This document shows, one piece after another, positions 57,128 through 64,000 of a stretch of 64,000 bases of DNA. Both the position numbers and the translations under genes were made by a program. The stretch is taken from positions 5,208,001 to 5,272,000 of the forward strand of contig JARWIR010000047.1 in assembly GCA_029959085.1 (NCBI GenBank), given 5' to 3'. Position 1 is the stretch's first letter. Every line of letters starts with the position of its first letter. This DNA is from Nemophila menziesii (taxonomy: Eukaryota; Streptophyta; Magnoliopsida; Boraginales; Hydrophyllaceae). The notes below the pieces were generated by a model that had not been told where the DNA came from, made no database searches, and was given only the letters and a program-made list of their open reading frames with translations.

Positions 57128-58590
57128 ATTAAGGTATGTGACAAGACAATATATTTAACTTTCTTATATAATTCTTACTATCAAAATCGTTGGTAATAAT
57201 GTTCTTCTTCTTGTTTAGCTTGAAACCTGACAGAATTGGAAATGTGGTTCAGTATAAGCAGGTTAATGATATTTTATTCATTTAAAGTAATTATAATTGT
57301 GCTATATTTATATGTTTATATATAATTGATTATGATATTATTTTGTAAATATAAATTTTATTATTACAGGTTTATTACTAGTTTCATAATGGAAGATTCA
57401 TACCAGAGCAAAAGCATTAGGTAAAAGCCTTGGAAAAGTTAAGTGTATCTATGCCTCAAAATGATTCTTCAATCCCCTTCTACACAAAATATTATTGTTC
57501 ATTCCATGCTAAATGTTACTCCTTCTACTACAAGTACCATTGCTCGGTTTGTGTATATATATATATATATAAACATTCATAGAGAGGTTTATAGAGAAAG
57601 GTAGAAATATATACCCTTCTCAATCTGTCAGTTATCATAGTTTGCAATGGATTCTAAGCGCACACTAAGGAATATCACTTTGGTAACATCTTAAATTTAT
57701 ATATTTTTACATCGTCACAAACATTAAACTATGTTAATTTTTAAAATCTAGAAGTTTTTCCATAAAATGATACATTTACACGCGAAAAGTGAAATTCATT
57801 TAACAAAACAAGATTGTTTTTCTTACTCGTCCATAGTAGGTAATGTGTTAGCCCAGGTAAAGTGTGGGCCCAATCGTTGCGACATAGTCAAAAGTTTAAA
57901 TTTCAAATATTTTGACATAATAACGGGAATAGATTTTGTTGAATATATAGCTATTTATGTAGCGAAAAAACAATATATTAAAGTAATCTTGTAAGTATAG
58001 CATAGAAAGAAACTCTTTAATTATTTTACCATTTCTAATCTCTTAATGGATTTTAATTTCATTCTACTTTCACCCATTTCTGTGTTGGAATTTGAGGAAT
58101 TGGAAATATCTTTTACTGGTACCAACTTTTTATAATTTTTTTATTAATTTATATATCTAAAGAATACTTTATTTTGCGATTTTTGTTTGGTAAATTTAAT
58201 TAAAATCTGACTTTGAAAGTGAAAGTGAATCTAGGTATGGTTTCACAATAGAGTTTTAAGCTAGATCTTCTAGAGATGGTGCATTGCTAGTATTTTGAAT
58301 TATTAGAGACTAATAATAGTTAAGATTAGGAAAGTTAAAATACTATACATCCACTATCTCTAGCAGATCTAGCTTCAAACTCCATTTTGAATACATCCCT
58401 ATATCCACTTTCACTTTCAGTTGTGATCTCCAGATCACTCATAAAAATAAAAATAATAGAGAGAAATGATCAAACTAATATATCTGTTCCACTTTGACAA
58501 AAATCTAAAAGTAACAAAATTTCATAAAAAATTGATATAAGAAAAAGATATTTCAAATTCCTCAAATTCCAAACCAGAAGTCGGTGAAAG
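57128..58590. repeat. Inverted repeat e, right arm truncated
   Basis: The left arm (57128-58305) mirrors only 58325-58590: the SAWADEE-entry exon and the block CAAATTCCAAACCAGAAGTC. At GGTGAAAG (about 58590) the right arm stops and unrelated sequence begins (ATTATGAATAAATGTG), so this palindrome keeps only about a quarter kilobase of paired sequence. Confidence 0.7.
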
Positions 58591-59459
58591 ATTATGAATA
58601 AATGTGAAAATTAACAAGGAGAGAATTAGAGATGAATTAGGAAAATAGCTGAAAAGAGGATATAGGGAGATATTTTTTGATTTTGGTATATATTGACATT
58701 TAGTGAGATAATGAGATGGTCTTGTTCGAGTTTATATATTATTCTGGTAAGTGTGTACTTTTGGAGTATTTATTTTAAGAAGTAGACTAAATTAGACTCT
58801 TATTTTTATTAAATGTTAGCATACATTTTTGAATATTTTTATATATATAAGTTTTATAAGTTCACCATTCACTTTATTTCACTACACTTATTCTTTATTA
58901 TTTTACTTTTAAAATCTTTCAGCATCCATTCTCAACAACACTTTTTCTTCTAAGAAAACCAACTTATTTTTCTTTTTCTTAAGTTTTGAAGACATTATTC
59001 TTTTCAATTCTCTTCTTCTCTTTGGAACTCCACCTTTTATGGAAGCACCATTATTTGGTTGAAGTATCAAACAAAATTTCAATTGTGAAGTCCATCTATG
59101 ATGCAGCTGCAAGACCTTTTCTTTGAAAATAATGTGAGTGAATGTGTCCTAGAACTTGAGTGAATAATTTATTGCGATGGCTCTAGTTACAAAAAACAAG
59201 AGGTGACGGTCGTCGAACAAGTATATTGTTTGGTGAGGTAAATTGTAATATGAGGCTTGTTGAAGGATTAATATTTACATATTAATTCAATTATACACAA
59301 ACATGGTAAAGATTATGTAAAATTACATAATTAACCTTGATGAGTATTTAAAAGCATATCAAAAAAAATATTTGTTACTACAAAATTTAAACTATATAAT
59401 TAATTATTAAAGTAATACAAATTACTATATTATTGACATATTAATAATTTGTATCTCCT
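58591..59459. other. Non-repeated stretch after the last SHH copy
   Basis: No match to other parts of the window. It includes a pyrimidine-rich tract (about 58860-59040) and a minus-strand open frame with a lysine/arginine-rich middle (58909-59112), for which I see no support as a gene. Nothing else recognised. Confidence 0.4.
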
Positions 59460-59929
59460 TGCAGCGACCAGAGATTTATAGGGTAGATTTATGAAGTTTA
59501 TGTTTTATAATATGTATCGAGAGACAAATACATATTGATATTGATTGGTCAAGAAAGATTTTTTTTTTAAAAATAACATTTATGCAATACTCTTTAGAAG
59601 AATTAAGCATGGGGCTATCCCATGAAAGTTGGGTTTGGATGGACTACACGAATATAACACACCCTTTAGCGGTTTAGTGAGTCTTTTATGACCATCCATA
59701 AGTCTCAAATGTTCCAAAAAAGATAAAAGTTTTATAAATCCAAATTCTACTATCATAAATTATAATTTTTTTTATAATACACCAAATTTAAATTTGAAAA
59801 AAAATGTATATTGATTGAAATATAATAGTATTTGCTGACACGTGTGTTTTTCTATTCGAGAAGGGACGGGGTATCATTAAACCCTTATTTTTTATTAGCT
59901 TAGTCTTTGTACATTATTACACTTACTAG
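59460..59929 (+). repeat. Old R-unit remnant
   Basis: Matches parts of 16170-16560: GAGAGACAAATACATATTGA, GGTTTAGTGAGTC, CATCCATAAGTCTCAAATGT, and the AAACCCTTATTTTTTATTAG-CTTTGTACA-TATTACACTTA run that is otherwise seen at 28620-28677. It is interrupted at 59930 by the LTR of element C. Confidence 0.5.
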
Positions 59930-61426
59930 TGGGGGAAAATGTGTGATATATAAAAAAGATAAATAAGATAAGAAACTCTGAAAGTATTATAGATCGTTTA
60001 CAAGTTTAGTTGATAAGAAAATATTTAATCTGTTAGATCTACTTGTATTCAATAAGCGTAGATGAATTTAGATGTTTAGAATAAAATATAATGAGATGAA
60101 TAATTATCTGAAGTGAATAAAGAAGTAAAAATGCAAATAAATAAATATGAATGTAATTCTGATAAAATAGGGTTACTAATATGGATCTATTTTACTAAGT
60201 TGTTATTCTAACCATAAGGTTAATTGAGCATTATATATCAACCGGGATTCTATATTCTACCAAACCCCCTTCGGGGTGGACTTAGAAGCAACCTCTCCAC
60301 TACCACGGGAACCTGAGTAATGATCGGTGGTTAAATCAAACATTTATGGTTATCTAGATAGGATCACTACTAGACGATTATGTGGTGTGTCAATAATTGA
60401 ATTACTGATAGTCCGAAGATTAGCCAAATCTAGGGCAAAAAACAATAAGTCAAAGAACATAATAACAATATACGCCAAGCTCAAATCAATTAAATAACAA
60501 ATAGTATTATGAAATTCAAGACAAAATAATAACCCAACAATTAAACGTAAAACTTACAGAATCAATGCTTAGAAATATGGTGAAGCCACAAATCTATAGT
60601 TAATTACCCTAGATACAGAGAAGGAGAGATGTAGAAGAGAAGTTTGTCACTCTCCAACTTCGAGCTTCTTGTATTCCTCTACATGTTAGCTTGCTTCTTG
60701 AATGAATAGCTTGATACTAAGGTTGAATATTAAATTAAGGACTAAGCTAATATATAAAACTGAGAAAATACAAGTAAGGACTAAGCATATACTTGGCCAT
60801 GAGAAAGTACATGTTTACAATGGTTTAAGTGTGTATTTATAGGTGTTTAGGAAGACCTAGTTCGTTTGTTGGAGTGGAAGACAAGTAACTTCGACTCCTT
60901 GCCCAACTCAAATTCGTAACCCCTAAAATATAGAGAAGGTAATAATCTACTGTTGTTTTGTTTTTGCCATAACTTTTTCGTTACAACTCCGATTGATGCG
61001 TTTCATATGTAGAAACTGATCGTCTTAGAAAACTCTATAATTTACTTCAGACCAGTCTTCCAAATTCCTAGGCATTCTGGAGTTATGATCACTTTTATGG
61101 TAGTAGGTGCTGCAATTTAGATTTATTTGGCAACGTTATCTTTCCATACTTATCCTTTGTTTCCTTAAATTACAATTTTCATGCATATATTCTTTCCTTT
61201 ATCTCTTAAGACTTGATTTGTCGTCTAATTAATTTTCATATATCTTTAAAACTTCACACTAAATAAACAATTAAACCAAATATGCTCTTAAAATAATAAA
61301 TCATTAAATTAAGTCAAGAAATAGAAAAGTGCAATGATACATGATAAATTCGACTACTAGACTTCCTAAAACACTAAAAATGATGTTTCTACTTAAGATT
61401 AATTCGTCACAAATGGGGAGACATCA
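59930..61426 (-). repeat. LTR of element C, about 1.5 kb
   Basis: On the minus strand it begins TGATGTCTCCCC (61426) and ends ATTTTCCCCCA (59930), a TG...CA pair. A TATA-like CCTATAAATACACAC is at about 60843-60829. The inner half is homologous to 10720-11472. Confidence 0.6.
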
Positions 61427-61439
61427 AGACCCCCAACTC
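61427..61439 (-). promoter_or_regulatory. Polypurine tract of element C
   Basis: Minus strand GAGTTGGGGGTCT directly precedes the LTR start TGATGT; the same arrangement occurs at 11473-11485. Confidence 0.55.
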
Positions 61440-64000
61440 AAAGTTGTATTTTTCTGATACAGTAAATATAAACAAAGAGAAGTCTCTAAATACACACCAA
61501 GGTCAATTAAGCACAATGAGAAAGAAGATAGCTGAATAAAATATACATGTACACTTGTCATATCCACAATCAACACGGCTTGAATTCAAGAATAGAATGG
61601 ATTCACAATGAAAGAAGGAGAGGATCTTTACTCAGTTCACCAAGGAGGCTATAGATTTTTCATCGAACTTCACTAGTATCCAAATATTTACTTAACTACT
61701 CTCTATTGGCTCAATCAATTCTATATTATATAGAAAAGAATCAAAAGATGTTTAAGGTTGTAATGTTGGCTTAGGAACAGTATGATAATCATATTTGGAT
61801 AATTTAAAGTGAGCTTTTGGCTCTCTCCTCACTAGCCATCAACGAATAGCCCTAGAGCTTGAGATACTCTCATTAAACGTTCTCACTCAACCCAATGACT
61901 TCTTGATGCACAAAGTAGCATCCCCATAACCCAATTAAAGCATAATATGTTCACATAAAAATTCTTCTTTTCCGGTCCAAATATATATTCTCAATATTTT
62001 TTATTTTTTATAGCTATGACTCTCTTTTTGATGTTGATATATCATGCTATTTTTTCAACATATTTTTCTTTTCTTTTCATACTTTTCATCTTTTTTTTCC
62101 ATTTACCCTTACCCCGGCAAAGGGTTATAATATAATAAACCTGTGAAACATCAACTAAATAATGCTAGAGCATAATTAATAAGCTCAAAAATCTTTAACC
62201 AATAATATTCCCCTTAGTGGTGGACCCACCACCCCAAACTCAAGATCTAAAATAATTGTCTATGTATCGCGATTCGAGTGCGGGTCATATGGAAAAGTAC
62301 TATTATCTAAATGGATGTGGCTTATAATGTGGCTAATAAAAAGGCTTGAGAAAGGCGAGAAGGGGCTGAGAAGGATATAAAATATTTGAATTGACATGAA
62401 GCTAAAAGGCAACAAGGGGCTTATGAAAGAACTGCCTTAATCACTTTCTAAACTATGCAGTTTGGTCATTCTCTTACCTTTAGCACGTTCATAATATAGG
62501 TTTATCAACTAGCTTGGATGTCACAGCCTACACACCAGTCATGGCTCCCTAAGATCGAACATACTTTCTATCGCATTGCTAACTAATCTTTTCTTTACTA
62601 TCAATGTGTGTTTTCCTAAAAATACTCAAAGCATACAAAATAAAGCATCTCATAAACAGGCTACTTCTATCATCAACTTACTAAGCTTATGATTTCAAGC
62701 TATTAAACACACTCTACATCTACTCCTTCAAAAAAATTAATTTTTACTAAAACACAATAAACCACAAAAAAATTCAGATGAGGGACAACGAATCCCCACG
62801 TCCCAAACTCAAAAATGAGTCGTGTCCCCACGACTTGAAAAAAGACTCTATGAAAAAATTAAAATTAAAAAAATATTGCACATAGAGAAATGGTAAGGAA
62901 GAAAGAAAACATACTCTTCGAGGCATTGCCTAACTTTATCAATACCCGGAATAGGATGCAGTGCTTTCTTGTATGTAAATTTCTAGTATCACCAATTTCG
63001 CTTTCTCTTACATCCTCTTATGCTCAATCCCTATCAATCACACTCTAGAAATCTCTATCTTTTCTTCTTCTAACTTTGTCCTTGAATACTTTCTCATGTG
63101 AAGATGTTTATCCAGGAATATGTTGTTGTGGCAACAGCTACTAGCGTCCCTGAAGGTGTGCTCATATTGGCTAGAGGGATCTTGATAAAAAGAGATTATG
63201 GTGTATTCTCGATGAAAGTTGAAACCTTTTTGCTCTTTTATTTCACCAGTGCATGCTTTCCTCTACTTACTTGACCCGATTTACCTTGTAATTTATTCCC
63301 GAACTAGTACCCATCTCAATTGATTTATTCTTGATCTTACCCATTACCTTTCTTTGATACTTTATCTCCCTTAACACTTGATAGTATATGTATTCTTTTT
63401 ATCTTCTCTTTTGACCCCAACCCAAAGGTTTAAACCCTCACGAACTACCTTTTCATTATAGATAGATAAGGTGTTATTTGGGTTAGAAAAATTGTAAGGA
63501 TAATAATTCTCTATGTGGGTATGATGGAATCAAGCTTTGATGATATGATTTTAAGGATTTTTGGAAAAAGATTTTGAAATTAATGGTTTTGATTCGTTAA
63601 TTCTAGGTGTTTTGATATAATTTGGGTAATTTAATCTTCTTTCTAAAGATGTAGGAAGGATTTGGATGTAAATTAATGGTGATTTGGTAGTGTTTTGATG
63701 TTTGGTGAAGGTTTGTTGACGCTTTAATGGAGTTGGGATAGGTATGGGGAAGAAAGAGAGCCTTAAGGATTGGAAAATTCGGAATAAACTAGCCTTCCTC
63801 TTCTTTATAACCTAGAAATTTTTCTCCAGTGGCATTGACCGGCTTACTAGCGGTGTGTCTGGCTAGCAGCTCATGCTGACGTCATAAACCGTGTCGATCA
63901 ACGCGACCACGGTTTTCTTGTGTTGCTCTTGGCATAAAACCTGACTCGTAAAACAGTGTCATGGTTTTTTGGCGGGGCGCCATACCGGTGACATGACTGG

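Larger units (their letters stand above)
55615..58590 (+). pseudogene. SHH-like pseudogene e with truncated palindrome and MITE in promoter
   Basis: Promoter interrupted by a MITE (55796-55990), TATA at 56073-56082, exon 1 at 56169-56207 (MGRLLSFYFSSAD, in-frame but five codons shorter), GTCAGT donor, exon 2 at 57048-57133 (VSMVEAVLQAHTLQVPGHEI, LSSLVKKL), exon 3 at 57219-57261 (SLKPDRIGNVVQYKQ), exon 4 from 57370 (VYY, stop, FHNGRFIPEQKH, stop, VKALEKLSVSMPQNDSS). Exons 1-3 are in phase and open, making this the best coding remnant. The homeodomain Trp is again TAG, shared with copy d, so the lesion predates the 10-kb duplication. A shortened SAWADEE-entry exon lies at about 58214-58297 and is mirrored at 58420-58330. 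Confidence 0.75.
59930..64000 (-). mobile_element. Gypsy-like element C (minus), 3' part, runs off window
   Basis: The lower edge is the 3' LTR (59930-61426), bounded inside by a polypurine tract. The interior from 61440 to the window edge has no open reading frame of note, but carries GTTTGGGACGTGGGGATTCG (minus, about 62810) and near 63830-64000 a GC-richer stretch with inverted CCGGT motifs. Large non-coding 3' interiors of this kind are typical of Athila/Tat-type Ty3-gypsy elements; that class is an inference. Confidence 0.5.

Noticed and set aside
58909..59112. Lysine/arginine-rich minus-strand frame resembling a nuclear protein
   Set aside because: Composition follows from a pyrimidine-rich plus strand; no homologous copy or motif.

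Overview
The window looks like repeat-rich intergenic DNA of a flowering plant, probably a eudicot. It is strongly AT-rich, carries LTR retrotransposons whose primer-binding sites match plant initiator tRNA-Met, and holds intron-bearing fragments of a plant-type gene. I found no intact gene, tRNA, rRNA or CRISPR array. Almost every open frame is a decayed transposon or a pseudogene piece. All similarities were judged by eye; no database search or computed alignment was run.

The unexpected content is a cluster of decayed copies of one host gene. I identify it as a SAWADEE-homeodomain gene (SHH1/SHH2 type, readers of methylated H3K9 in RNA-directed DNA methylation). The evidence is a start peptide MGRPLSNDVQSF, a short homeodomain split over introns that ends in WFQNRR (still intact on the minus strand at 38210-38227), a linker EKLSVSMPQNDSS, and a piece FTMEFEARSSRDGA that matches the entry to the SAWADEE domain. 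Five fragments are present (19973-21143, 25636-26704, 35110-38465, 45413-48640, 55615-58590). Four are folded into long inverted repeats in which exons and introns are mirrored, so a read-through transcript would form a hairpin of up to about 0.9 kb per arm. None can encode a full protein.

Layout: 1-3192 LTR element A (minus); 3193-7834 AT-rich DNA with degenerate duplications; 7835-10680 element A (plus); 10681-11577 piece of gypsy-like element C; 11578-13480 deleted element A; 13480-19972 repeat unit R, old and young versions, interrupted by a 737-bp solo LTR; 19973-21143 SHH palindrome; 21458-25635 second R unit; 25636-26704 SHH promoter and exon 1; 26705-28615 deleted element A; 28616-35109 R old plus R young; 35110-38465 SHH with palindrome; 38466-38690 unknown exon X; 38690-42600 element A (minus); 42600-45412 copia element B (minus); 45413-48640 SHH with nested palindrome; then X, A, B and SHH repeat again from 48641 to 58590 as a tandem duplication of about 10.2 kb; 59460-59929 R remnant; 59930-64000 element C (minus).

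Two scales of segmental duplication explain the layout: a block of A, old R, young R and SHH repeated about 15.1 kb apart, and a block of X, A, B and SHH repeated about 10.2 kb apart. Young insertions (solo LTR at 14799-15535, MITE at 55796-55990) have clean empty sites in the sister copy. R units carry traces of an unrecognised membrane-type gene.
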